The translations under genes and the position numbers were made by a program. A DNA stretch of 64,000 nucleotides from Pedobacter nototheniae. Its GTDB lineage: Bacteria; Bacteroidota; Bacteroidia; Sphingobacteriales; Sphingobacteriaceae. Below the pieces are notes generated by a model. The model was not told the origin of the DNA and did not search any database. It saw only the letters and a program-made list of their open reading frames with translations. Location of the stretch: positions 187,305-251,304 of the forward strand of contig NZ_RQRS01000004.1 of NCBI RefSeq assembly GCF_004335085.1. The letters run 5' to 3'. Each line of letters starts with the position of its first letter. Positions within the stretch are counted from its first letter, which is position 1. This document shows, one piece after another, positions 1-11,300 of this stretch.

Positions 1-5
1 CCTAA

Positions 6-200
6 CTATTGATTTCGATTTTTGTTTTTAGTACCTAAACCATTCTCACCTGATTCGTTTGGTGAACTCCCTGCCTGTCCGAATTTATCAGATGCTCCCT
101 TTCCATTTTGATCAAATGAAGCTTTTTCTTTAGATGAACCCGAAGTTTTTGCTTCTTTAGTATCTTTTTCCTCGCTATTTTTTGCCGCTTTATCTTTCAT
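6..200 (-). CDS. small hydrophilic protein of unknown function
   Basis: A 64-residue, Lys/Ser/Gly/Glu-rich protein with no hydrophobic segment, no Cys and no recognisable domain. It looks intrinsically disordered. It begins with ATG (MKDKAAKNSEEKDTKEA) and ends six bases from the window edge, so its downstream context is not visible. Small charged proteins of this kind are common in Sphingobacteriaceae and are sometimes stress-related, but nothing in this one proves a role. The skewed composition means it could also be a chance reading frame. I keep it because it has a clear ATG and an AT-rich non-coding region upstream. Confidence 0.5.
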   Translation of the reverse strand: MKDKAAKNSEEKDTKEAKTSGSSKEKASFDQNGKGASDKFGQAGSSPNESGENGLGTKNKNRNQ

Positions 201-458
201 GTTCTTTATAGTTGATGCTAATAAAACAGAATGAAGTTAAAAAAGTTTGTTTCCGTTTTCTCCTTATTCATGTTAATTTTTATACTAAAGTTTGTGTTAA
301 TGTATTAGCGCATATACAGCATTATAATTCTGGTTAAGCACAACCATTTTATTGTATTGTAATTTACTTTAGTCGTTTTTTGCTTAAAAATTTGACAATT
401 GTAAATCAAATAATATAAAACGACGTGTTTGGATTGCTACGGATATTATATTTACATT

Positions 459-641
459 ATGATAAAGCTAAAGAGATCATTACCTGAAACTGAGCTTAAT
501 GAAATAAAACCTGGTCACTTTGTACAAGATGAACATGGCAAAAGTGGAATTGTAGAAAAAATTGAAATTTTTAAAAAGGGGAGGGAAATCCAATACTATT
601 ATAAACTTAGTAGTGGTGAAACGATTCTTATTCTTAAATAA
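459..641 (+). CDS. small protein of unknown function (60 aa)
   Basis: A 60-residue basic protein starting MIKLKRSLPETELNEIKPGHF. The frame can be extended upstream to a TTG at 429, but that adds an unlikely DCYGYYIYI stretch, so the ATG at 459 is the better start. The pattern of short beta strands around KPGHFVQDEHGKSGIVEKIE suggests a small SH3-like or KOW-like barrel, which is inference only. No signal peptide or transmembrane segment is seen. A hairpin at 663-684 separates it from the convergent gene that ends at 787. Confidence 0.5.
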   Translation: MIKLKRSLPETELNEIKPGHFVQDEHGKSGIVEKIEIFKKGREIQYYYKLSSGETILILK

Positions 642-650
642 AATATTATA

Positions 651-684
651 AAAAAAAAATACGCAGGATACTCTCATATCCTGC
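651..684 (-). terminator. Rho-independent terminator, mainly for the minus-strand gene at 787-1902
   Basis: GCAGGATA (663-670) pairs with TATCCTGC (677-684) across a 6-nt loop. On the minus strand the hairpin is followed by a run of T (the plus-strand A run at 651-660), which suits the transcript ending at 787. On the plus strand the T tract is weak (ATTTG), so it may stop the 459-641 transcript less well. Confidence 0.7.
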
Positions 685-786
685 ATTTGTCTCCATTTCT
701 ATAAACCTATCCAGGTTATTAAAAACTTGGGCTAAATATAACAAAAAAGTTACTTCATGTTATGCTTAAAGGTTTTAGTTTAATTG

Positions 787-1902
787 TTATTCTGGATTAG
801 CGTAAAAATCTTTAATGGAATTTGTGTAAACACAATAGTTTACTTCAGAATTCCAGAAACTAATTTTTGTTAAATTGGGCGCTCCGTTGGGTATAAGCAT
901 TAATGATCGTTTCCCATCAATTTTAAATAAATCATTAGCCGCTAAGTTTCTGTTATCAAGCGCTGTATCTAAATAATATAAATAATCATAAACAAAATCA
1001 ACATAATTTCTTTTAGAAATTTTATCTCTGCTAGCCAGTATTAATTTATCATAATTTTCGCTTAGCGCTTTTTGAAATTCTACAGCATTAAGGGGTTTTC
1101 CATTTAGTGTAGGGATAACATTAAACTGCCCATCAGCAAATACCCATTTATTAATATCCTTTAAAAAAACTTCGGTAACTACATGTCCTGGAGATCCCTT
1201 TCGTGTTTCAGCATCTTTAGTTTTAATGTAAAGTACACGTGCAGGAAACCCGTTTGCTATTAGTTGATCTTTTAATACAATTGAGTACGCAAAACAAGGA
1301 AAACGGCCACCAGCCTTCGCTTCATTTAGTATAGAAATACCGTCACTTCCTTTTGGTGAGTTGCCACCATCGTGCTTCCATTGGTGGTGTGTCCAATTTA
1401 AAATATTGAGCACTTTATCTAAATCTGTACGGTTATTTTTAATTAACTGTGCCGTTGGGTATAAAGTTCTTAAAGAATCAAAATATTTGTTATTGCTACT
1501 TTGATAAAACTGTTTAATATCTGTTCTCTTATTTTGTGTATCGTAACTAATAGGATCCCAATTATAAGGTTCGGCTGTAATTAAAGTATAAGCAGGTTCT
1601 TTATCTGCTAGTTTTACATAAAAGGACTTTGTTTCTCCTCGATTTATTGAAAATTTAATGCTGTCGAGATCAGTTCTAAAAGCAAAATTCTCCTTATTAC
1701 TGTATAGTTTAACTTTTAAGGTGTCATTGGAGATTTGGGGTGAAATTCTCCATGTACGGGTATACCAATTGTTGGAAAGGCCATAGTCGGCTTGTTCAGT
1801 TTTTGCCAGCAATAGTGGTTTTTGTTTGTAGCTTTTCTGAGCATAGGATTGCATAGAAAATAGGGTAGCAGAGAGTGCTAAAATAGGGATGTAGATTTTC
1901 AT
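787..1902 (-). CDS. secreted transglutaminase-like (papain fold) domain protein
   Basis: A 371-residue exported protein. The start is taken at ATG 1902 (MKIYIPILALSATLFSMQSYAQ), which gives a clean Sec signal peptide cut after SYA. A further upstream frame start would bury this signal. Residues about 195-265 look like a transglutaminase core: Cys203 in GRFPCFAYS, His240 in SPGHVVTEV and Asp257 in WVFADGQFN form a plausible Cys-His-Asp triad. The roughly 100 residues before it look like a beta-rich domain. Such proteins may act as peptidases or cross-linking enzymes in the periplasm or at the surface. The substrate cannot be told. It is monocistronic, with a hairpin terminator 100 bases downstream. 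Confidence 0.7.
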   Translation of the reverse strand: MKIYIPILALSATLFSMQSYAQKSYKQKPLLLAKTEQADYGLSNNWYTRTWRISPQISNDTLKVKLYSNKENFAFRTDLDSIKFSINRGETKSFYVKLADKEPAYTLITAEPYNWDPISYDTQNKRTDIKQFYQSSNNKYFDSLRTLYPTAQLIKNNRTDLDKVLNILNWTHHQWKHDGGNSPKGSDGISILNEAKAGGRFPCFAYSIVLKDQLIANGFPARVLYIKTKDAETRKGSPGHVVTEVFLKDINKWVFADGQFNVIPTLNGKPLNAVEFQKALSENYDKLILASRDKISKRNYVDFVYDYLYYLDTALDNRNLAANDLFKIDGKRSLMLIPNGAPNLTKISFWNSEVNYCVYTNSIKDFYANPE

Positions 1903-2162
1903 TTTTATAATATTGAGGTTTAAATATATGAAAATGATCCTGTTTAGGAACAATAATCAGTATTATCTCTGTTAGACAATTTAATCTTTTCGGTAATACA
2001 AGAAAAATGGAATTAAAAGGTTTAAAAAACTTCTTAAAACTTTAAGGTGTAAAATAGTTGTTGATAAATATCAATAAGTTTTGAGGCAATGTAAAATCAA
2101 AAACTAATCATAGGTGATTTAAACAAAGATTTTGTTTTTTTTTAACTAAAAACACCTTAAAA

Positions 2163-2182
2163 TCGTATTATTAGTAATACGA
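2163..2182. promoter_or_regulatory. 20-bp inverted repeat, candidate operator before the adhesin promoter
   Basis: TCGTATTA (2163-2170) and TAATACGA (2175-2182) are perfect 8-bp arms around TTAG. The site lies about 40 bases before a -7-like box at 2222, where an activator would bind. No T run follows it, so it is unlikely to be a terminator. The binding protein is unknown. Confidence 0.4.
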
Positions 2183-2221
2183 AATTAGCTCTAATTGCTC
2201 TATAATGATTCATTGAAGTGA

Positions 2222-2229
2222 TATATTTG
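2222..2229 (+). promoter_or_regulatory. -7 promoter box of the adhesin operon
   Basis: TATATTTG matches the Bacteroidota -7 consensus TAnnTTTG exactly. The nearest upstream TTG (2195-2197) is 24 bases away, longer than the usual spacing near 19-20, so the -33 element is weak. This fits a promoter that needs an activator. Confidence 0.45.
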
Positions 2230-2307
2230 CAAATTGTTAAAGCAAATTGTTGTCATACCCTTATCAAAATTAATTAAACTAATTTATTAAAAACTACTGT
2301 TTAGAGG

Positions 2308-2321
2308 ACTACGTATGTAGT
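2308..2321. promoter_or_regulatory. short palindrome in the adhesin leader
   Basis: ACTAC-GTAT-GTAGT lies 78 bases before the adhesin ATG, inside the inferred leader. It could be a small hairpin or a protein site. The arms are only 5 bp, so chance is possible. Confidence 0.25.
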
Positions 2322-2398
2322 TTATAATCAATAGAATAAAACTAAACTAACCTTTGTGTTGAAGATTCAATTCAAAGATTTTTTTCACATCCCATAAT

Positions 2399-5300
2399 AT
2401 GAATAAACGTTTACTCCTACTTCTTGTTGCCGTAATCCTTATTTTTTCTGCAAAATCATTTGGCCAAACTCCAGTTTGTGCTACTCCAGGCGCAGATGGC
2501 GCTCAAACGCTTTCAACTGCGGCGAACACTTTTTATCCTTCTAAGGCAGGAAATATTACACTTAATGCGGGTAGCACTTCATTAGAATTAGACCCGGTTC
2601 CAAACTCATTTACGGTTGGAAGCACGGTGTTTAGTTTCGGAACAACGCAAATTACAAAGGGTAATTTGCTGTTAATTATCCAAATGCAAGGTGCCGATAT
2701 TAACTATACAGATGGAAGCACTTATGGATCTGGTGCAGCAGCAAATAATGGATCTGGATATACTGGAAGCATTATTGCAGGAAGATATGAGTATGTTGTA
2801 GCCTTAAATGATGTAACTACAGCTGGTGGTACACTTCAGTTTAAAGCAGCAGGTACTGGCGGAGGCTTGGTAAACAGTTATATTAATGCGGATGCTACGG
2901 CAACAAAAGGACAAAGACGTTTTCAGGTTGTACGTTTAATGCAGTTTTCTAATTTAACTATGACTACCGATATTAAAACTATTCCGTGGAATGGTAAAGC
3001 TGGTGGTTTAATTGCATTGGATGTTGCAGGTACACTTAACATGAATGGGCGTGTTATTGATGCCAGTATAACCGGTTTTAGAGGTGGTTATTTATTGCCA
3101 AGAACAATTGCTGATGTACAGCAAACTCTATATGTAACAACAAATTCTACTCTTGCAGCAACAAAAGGAGAAGGTATTGCAGGAACACCACGATTTATGT
3201 GGGATGGATATACCGCTGTTGACAATGGAGCAACTTGGGTTGGATATCCTGGAGGTGACTATGGGCGTGGGGCGCCAGGAAATGCAGGAGGCGCAGGAAA
3301 TAATCACAACGCCGGTGGTGGTGGTGGTGGTAACGGATCCAAAGGTGGTGCCGGTGGATATGGTTGGGAAGGTGCAACAGGCGATTTTTCACAAACAGGC
3401 GGGCGTCCGGGAGCATTATTGCCCCAATCATTAAATAAATTATTTCTTGGCGGCGGTGGCGGCGGTGGCGATGCGAATAATGCAACCAATGGTGTAAGAG
3501 GTGGTGTTGGTGGTGGTATTATTTTAATTAATGCCAATAAAATTGATGGTACTGGTATTATTCTAGCTAACGGAGGTCGTGGGGAGCCTGGTGGACAAGG
3601 TAGTGCTGGTGATGGTGCTGGTGGTGGTGGTGCTGGTGGTACAATTTTTATAAACGTAGCCCAAACCAGTCCTACAGCTAATTTAACAATTCAAGCAAAC
3701 GGTGGTGCTGGTGGTAACGCCTACACTACAGTACCTCATGGTCCTGGTGGTGGCGGTGGTGGTGGAGTAATTCACTACAAAATTCCAAATGCTACGGTTA
3801 CTACTTCAACAAAAGGTGGTGCCAATGGATTATCTAACGATGGCGGTGCGGGGGCAATAGCTCACGGTGCAGAATCAGGCTCAACACCTGGAGTTGTAGA
3901 TAATTTTACGGCCAGTCAACTTCCGCCAGAATTACAAGGGCAAAGTGCAACTTGTTATCCAACCTTAACGGTAACAAAATCAAGATTAAATCCAACAACT
4001 CCAATTCCTGCTGGATCGACTACAGTTTATACCATTACAGTATCAAATTCAGGTGGTGGTGCAGAAGGCGTAAGAATTAACGATCAATTACCTGCGGGTT
4101 TTACATTTGTATCGGCTACAATTTCTTATTCAGCTAATCCTGCTACTGCAACAAATATCGCAAATAGCGGTTCGGATACACAGCCAAGTTTTGGACCATT
4201 TTCTTTACTAGGAAATAGTTCTGCAACCATACAATTAACAGTTAATATTCCGGCAGGAACAACCCCGGGCACTTATAGCAATCCTGCACAGGTAACCTAT
4301 TTAGATCCTAGCAGAAATAGTACAGAGCCGAACAGAATAGTTACGCCTTTGGCTTTTGCGGTTGGCGCAGCATATACTGTTTATAGAGATGGCGATAATG
4401 TTCCAGGAACTAATTATGATTCTGCATTAACTGCCGAAGATGTTACGATTGTAAAACCGAGTATTTCAATTGTAAAAACAGTAGACAATGCTTGCGTTGC
4501 CGTAGGATCAAATCGTATTTATACAATAGTAGTTAAAAACGAAGGTAACTCTACATTAAACTCACTTGTGGTTACTGATGTGATCCCGACGGGTTTAACG
4601 TTTGTAGCTACTACACTGCCAGCAGGTTGGGCTAGAACAGGTACAGCACCAAATTTAACTTATACTTTTACAGGAAGTTTAGCGGCTGGAGCAACGTCTA
4701 CTTTTCCAATTACGGTAACGGCATCAACAGTGCCTGCATCAGGAAACTGGTCTAATACGGCTAATGTAACCGGAGGAAGTAATTCTACCGTTGTAGTTTA
4801 TGCAAATCCAACTACTTCTAGTTCATCTATTACTTCTGGTGGAACAGCTTGTAATGATGGTACTTTCTTTATTTCTGGAAATACACCAACTGTAGGTACG
4901 GGGCAATGGAGCTTTGTGAGCAATTTAAATGGTTATGCAACATTAAACAATCCTAACCAAGTTAATACAACAGTTTCAGGTGTTAGAAACGGAACACCAG
5001 TTACGGTACAGTGGGTTATTACTAATGGTACATGTACCAGTTCTTCGCAGTTAACTTTAACCAACAATAGTACTTTGCCAACAGGTACCTTAACGGTTAA
5101 TGGAAACAGTACTGTTTGTGCTTCGGCGGCATTACCTACGCTAAATATAGCATTTGGAGGTACAGGACCTTGGACCTATACTTACAGAGATCCTAACGGA
5201 TTAGTTTCTCCTGAAGCAACTTCTACAAATCCATCAGTTACCATTACACCAACAATTGCAGGTACGTATACCTTGGTTATGGTTAAAAATGCAACTTGTA

Positions 5301-8300
5301 CAGGTACGGCAACAGGAACGGTTGTTATTGCACAAAGTCCTAACACGGTTGCAGGTACAGCGGCTGCAAATCAAACTATTTGTTACAACACTGCACCAGC
5401 GGCGATTAATTTAACTGGGCAAACTGGAAATGTTGTAAGCTGGCAATCATCACCTACAGGTGCTGCAGGCAGCTGGACAAATATTGCAGGTACAGAAAAC
5501 GTAACAACGATAACGCCTGGTGCTTTAACGGCAAATACATATTATAGAGCAAGGGTACAAAGTGGTGCCTGCGGTGAATTACAATCCAATGCAGTATTAA
5601 TAACTGTAACTCCATTAGCAACAGGTACGGCTACACCTGCGACACAAACTATTTGTAGCGGATCGGCAATTACGACGGTAAACTTTACAGGTGCAACAAG
5701 CTATACCTGGGTAAGAGATAATACAACCAATGTAACTGGTATTGTAAGCAGCGGATCGGGAGCAAGTGTTAGCGGTACTTTAACCAATACTACAGGTGCT
5801 ACACAAACGGTTACCTTTACAGTAACTCCAACTACAAGTGGTTGTGCCGGTACTCCGTTTACATTTACTGTAACTGTGCAAGGAACGGTAACTGCCGGTG
5901 CCATTGCATCAAACCAAACGGTTTGTAACAATACAGCGGTAGCTCCTTTAACTTCAACAACTGATGGAACTGGATCAGGTACAATTACCTATAAATGGGA
6001 GAATTCTACTGATGGAACGAATTGGAATTTAATTACTGGCCAAACTGGAGCAACTTATGCACCGCCAGCTTTAACGGTTACAACATTATACAGAAGATCT
6101 ACAGTTTCTACTACTACATCACCAAATGTGGTATGTACATCAGCACCAACTACGGCGGTAACCATTACGGTAAAAGCATTGCCAACGAATTCAAATGCAG
6201 GTGCAAACCAAATCAGTAATAATTCTGGAGTATTTACCTTGCAAGGAAATGCACCAACATCTGGTACTGGTACCTGGACTTTAGTTAGTACCACTGGAAC
6301 AGCAACAATTGCTGATCCATCCAATAGAAATACAACAGTAACGATTTCAAAAAATAGTTCGGCTATTTTTGCATGGACTATTTCAAATTCTCCTTGCGCA
6401 ACTTCAAGCAGTCAGGTTACGGTAACCTACACAGAAAATGCGGATAGACAAATTACCAAAACGGTAAGCAAAACAAATCCAACGGTAGGAGAGAACATTA
6501 CTTTTACACTTACAGCAACCAATAATGGGCCAAGTAATTCAACCAATGTTACTGTAACAGATTTATTAAAGGCTGGTTATACTTTTGTTAGTGCTACGCC
6601 AAGTATAGGAACTTATACTCCAGGAACTGGATTGTGGAGTATTGGAAATCTAAACAGTGGGTCATCTCAAACCTTAAATATTATTGCAACGGTTAATGCA
6701 AATGCTACTTCTGCTGATTATGTAAATGATGCAAGCATTACAGGAACGGAATCTGATGTAATTACGACAGCAAATAATAATGTTTCGCTAAATACGGTTA
6801 TACCTGTTCGTAAAATAGATTTACTTTTAACTAAAACAGGATCGCCAAAACCAGCTGTTGCAGGTGGCCCATTAACCTACGTAATTACGGTAACTAACAA
6901 TGGTCCGAGTAGTTTAGTTGCGGGTGATGCAATTGTACTTACAGATAATTTACCAGCAGGATTTACACCAAACTCAGGAACTTTTACAACCTCTGCAGGA
7001 ACGTACAACAGTGCAAATGGCAACTGGACGGGCTTAACTTTAACAACCGGACAAACTGCAACTTTAACTATTGCAGGAAAACTTTCAGCCTCTGCAACGG
7101 GTGTAATTATTAATACAGCAAGTGTTGCGGTACCAACAGGAACAACAGATCCTGATTTAACAAATAATTCTCAAACAGATAATACATCAATAACCAGACA
7201 GGTAGATTTAGGTATAACCAAAACTGCTACACCAAAACCAGTTACTGCAGGAAACACCTTAACCTATACTATAACCTTAAGCAATAGCGGAACAAGTTCT
7301 TTATTGGCGAGTGATGTGGTTAAACTTGTGGATAATCTTCCGGCAGGATTTACTGCAACAAGCTTTAATACATCTGCAGGGTCTTATACCAGTACAAATG
7401 GAAACTGGACAGGTTTAACGTTAGCAAACGGTCAATCTGCTACTTTAACAATAGTGGGTACCGTTGCGGCAGATGCATCTGGAACCCTAAATAATACGGC
7501 AACGGTTTCTGCTCCAAGCGGAACAACAGATACCAATACCAATAATGATACGGCAACGGATCAAACCTTAATTAACAGATCAATTGATTTTAGCGTTGCT
7601 AAAACAGCTTCGCCAACAATAGCTATTGCAGGAGAAAACTTAACATATACCATTACTGTAACCAACAATGGTACAAGTAAAATGTTAACGAGTGATGTTT
7701 TAAAGGTAGTCGATAATCTTCCGGCAGGTTTTACCGCAACATCATACAATTCTTCGTTAGGAACTTATGATAGTACAAACGGAAACTGGACCAATTTAAC
7801 TTTAGGAAATGGGCAATCGGCTATTTTAACAATCGTTGGAACTGTAGCAAAATCTGCAACAGGATCTATAAATAACACAGTTAATTTAACACCTCCAACA
7901 GGAATTACCGATCCAACACCTGGCAATAATACTTCAACTATTACCACAACAATTCAAGCTAAACCAGTTTTGGCGATCACAAAAACTGGTTCAGCAAGTT
8001 TAACAGCAGGAACTACAACTACATATACATTAAGAGTTGTAAACACAGGAAGTAGTGATGCCATTAATGCAGATATTACGGATGTTGTTTCAAACACATT
8101 ACAAGGTGTAAGCTGGGTAAGTTCTGTAGAAGGAGCTGCAACAATAGGTACAGGTGCAACAGGAAGTGGAAATAATGTTAATTTAAAAGTAAATATTCCG
8201 GCAGGAAGCGTTAATGCCGTAAATGTAACCATTACTGGTACAGTTAATCCGGCAGCCACAGGTAGCTTAAGCAATACGGCTACAACAACACCTGCGGAGC

Positions 8301-11300
8301 CTCAAGGCACAGGAAGTAGCTCTACTGTTAACTCAAATATTACCAGTACATCTGGCGTTACCATTGCTAAAACTGCAGTATCTGCGGCAATAGCAGGAGA
8401 TGTGCTTACTTATCAAATCCAGGTTTCTAACAATGGGCCAAGTAATGCAACGGGTACTCAAATTGCTGATGCCGTACCAGCATCATTAACCGATGTAAGT
8501 TATACTACGCAAGTTGTAGGCACTGCAGTTATTAATACTGGCGCTACCGGAACGGGAAATACCATTAATGTGGTTGGAAATATTCCTGCGGGCACATCGA
8601 ATAAAATTATTATAAACGTAACCGGAACAATCAAACCAGATTTTGAAGGCACGATAACAAATACAGCTGTTGCTACACCACAAGAAAGCGGAAGCACACC
8701 TGTTAATGCTCAAGCCGTAACTGCAGTAACAAGAAAACCTTTATTTACGATAACGAAAAGTGGACCAGCTACTGCAATTGCCGGAAATAATATTGTTTAC
8801 GTAATTACAGCTAAAAATAATGGTCTATCAAAAAGTTTAAACTCTGTTATTACCGATGCCGTACCAGCTTCAATAACGAATGTAACCTGGGTAAGTGCGG
8901 TTACAGGTGGTACAGCAACAATTTCTGCAGGAGCAACAGGAAGTGGAAATAATGTAAGTTTAACAGGTAGTTTTGATGCAAACAGTACTGTTCAAATTAC
9001 AGTATCAGGAAAAATTGCTACCAATGCGGGTGGTACAATAAGCAACACAGCTACTGTAACCCCAACAGAAACTGGTGTTACACCAGTAACTTCTACTGCT
9101 GTAAGTACTACTTTAAGCAGTAAATCTGGATTAACAATTTTAAAAAGCACAGTTACAGCATTAACCTCAGGATCAAATATTACCTATACAATTGAGTTAG
9201 GTAATGATGGTCCTAGTGATGCAATTAATGCAACTTTAAATGATGCAATTTCAGCACAGGTTTTAAATCCAACATGGACTTCAGCCGTACAAGGCGCTGC
9301 AGCCATCAACTCAGGAGCAACCGGAAGTGGTAATACCCTTCAGCTTGTGGCTAATATTCCGGCAGGTGCTGCAAATAAAATTGTGGTAACCATAACCGGA
9401 AAAGTAAATCCAGCTTTTAATGGAACTTTAACAAATACAGCAACAATTACAGCTACAGAAACTGGAAGTCCTTCGCCATCATCAACAACCAGTACAACAG
9501 TAAATAGAACACCAACTATAGCCATTACAAAAAATGGCCCTACAGCATTATTAGCTGGAGAAAATATAACTTATACGCTTGATGTATTTAATACGGGTAG
9601 TGCAGATGCATTAAACGTTGCAATTGCAGATAATGTTGCTGCTCAGCTAACGGGGGTTACCTGGACGGCAACTAGTACAGGGGCTGCACAAGTTTTAACA
9701 GGTGCAACAGGTACAGGCAACACAGTGGCATTAACTGGAAATATTCCTGCAGGAAACCCCAACCACATTACGGTAACCATAACAGGAAAAGTAAGTTCAT
9801 CATTTAATGGTAACTTATCAAATACAGCAACAGCAACTCCTGCAGAGCCTGGAACAACACCAGCAAGCTCTACAATAACCACTGTTGTAAGTAAAATTCC
9901 TGTATTGGCAATTTCAAAAAGTGGACCAGGCACCATAAACGCTGGTCAACAAATTAATTACAACATTATAGTAACTAATACTGGTACGGCAGATGCAACT
10001 GCGGCAGTTATTACAGATGCAATTCCGGCTGGTATAACCAATGTAACCTGGACAGCTACAGCTACTGGAGCAACAATAAGCGCTGGTGCTACAGGTACTG
10101 GTAATGCTTTGAGTGTTACGGGAAGTATTCCTGCTGGGGCAGCTAATAAAATTGTAATTGCTGTAACAGGAGCGGTAGATGCAAATGCAGCTGCCGGAAA
10201 TTTAACTAATAGTGCAACTGTAACCCCATCAGAAACGGGTGCAATTGCAAAAACATCAAATACAGTAACAACGGCAGTTAGTAAATTGCCATCTATAAGT
10301 ATTACAAAAACTGGTCCTGCTACGGCTAATGCTGGTGAAACCATTACGTATGTAATTGAAGCAGTTAACAGTGGACCGTCTAATGCAACTAACTTAAGCT
10401 TAACGGATGCTGTGCCAACGCAACTTACAGGTGTAACCTGGACAGCAGTGGCTGCGGGTACATCCAATGTAAGTGTTGCCAGCGGAACAGGAAACGTAAA
10501 CTTAACAAGTAACTTAAAAGTTGGTACTGCAAATAAAGTAACCATTACAGTTACTGGCACTATTGCAGCTTCGCAAAGTAATGTTACCATTACCAATCAA
10601 GCGGTGGCAACACCAACTGAACCAGGTATTGCGCCTGTAAATTCGAATGTTGTAAGTACTAATATTTCAAATAAGAGTACATTATCAATTGTAAAATCAG
10701 GACCATCATCTGTTAATGCAGGAGAAACAGTAAACTATACTTTAACGATTAAAAATGCTGGTCCGAGTAATGCAGTTGGTGCGGTTATTACCGATAACAT
10801 TCCAACTGATATTACTAATGTAAGCTGGACTACATCTGCTACTGGGGCGGCAACTATTACTTTAGGCGGTACAGGAACTGGAAATGCATTAAGCATTACA
10901 GGCAATTTACCTGCGGGTGCAGCAAATGTAATTACAGTAAACATTACGGGTAAGCTAAGCGCATCTACAACAAATGCATCTATTTCTAACCAGGCTACGG
11001 TTACACCTGCCGAAGCTGGAAATACACCTGTAAATTCAAATACGGTTACTTCAACGGTTACCAAACAGGCAGATTTAAGGATTGAGAAAACTGGACCGTC
11101 GGCTGCAGTAGCTGGCGAGCAGGTTAATTATACCATTACGGTTACTAACGCTGGTCCGAGTGATATTATAGGTGCAATTATTGCTGATGCAATTCCTACA
11201 ACTATTCTTTCGCCAACCTGGACAGTAGTTACACAAGGTACAGCAACGGCGAGTGCGGCAAGTGGAACCGGGAACGTAAATATTGCAGGTAATATAAAAG

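Larger units (their letters stand above)
1903..2398. other. 496-bp divergent intergenic region
   Basis: This is the non-coding region between the transglutaminase-like gene (minus) and the giant adhesin gene (plus). It is very AT-rich and holds no credible reading frame. It contains a 20-bp inverted repeat at 2163-2182, a TAnnTTTG box at 2222-2229 and a smaller palindrome at 2308-2321, each listed separately. The adhesin transcript would carry a leader of about 165 bases if it starts just after the 2222 box. Confidence 0.7.

Noticed and set aside
429..458. Upstream TTG start of the small gene at 459
   Set aside because: The extension adds hydrophobic residues without support, while the ATG at 459 starts a plausible protein.
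3250..3900. Collagen-like protein in the glycine-rich stretch
   Set aside because: Glycine is clustered but not at every third residue with Pro, so it is a glycine-rich loop region rather than a collagen triple helix.
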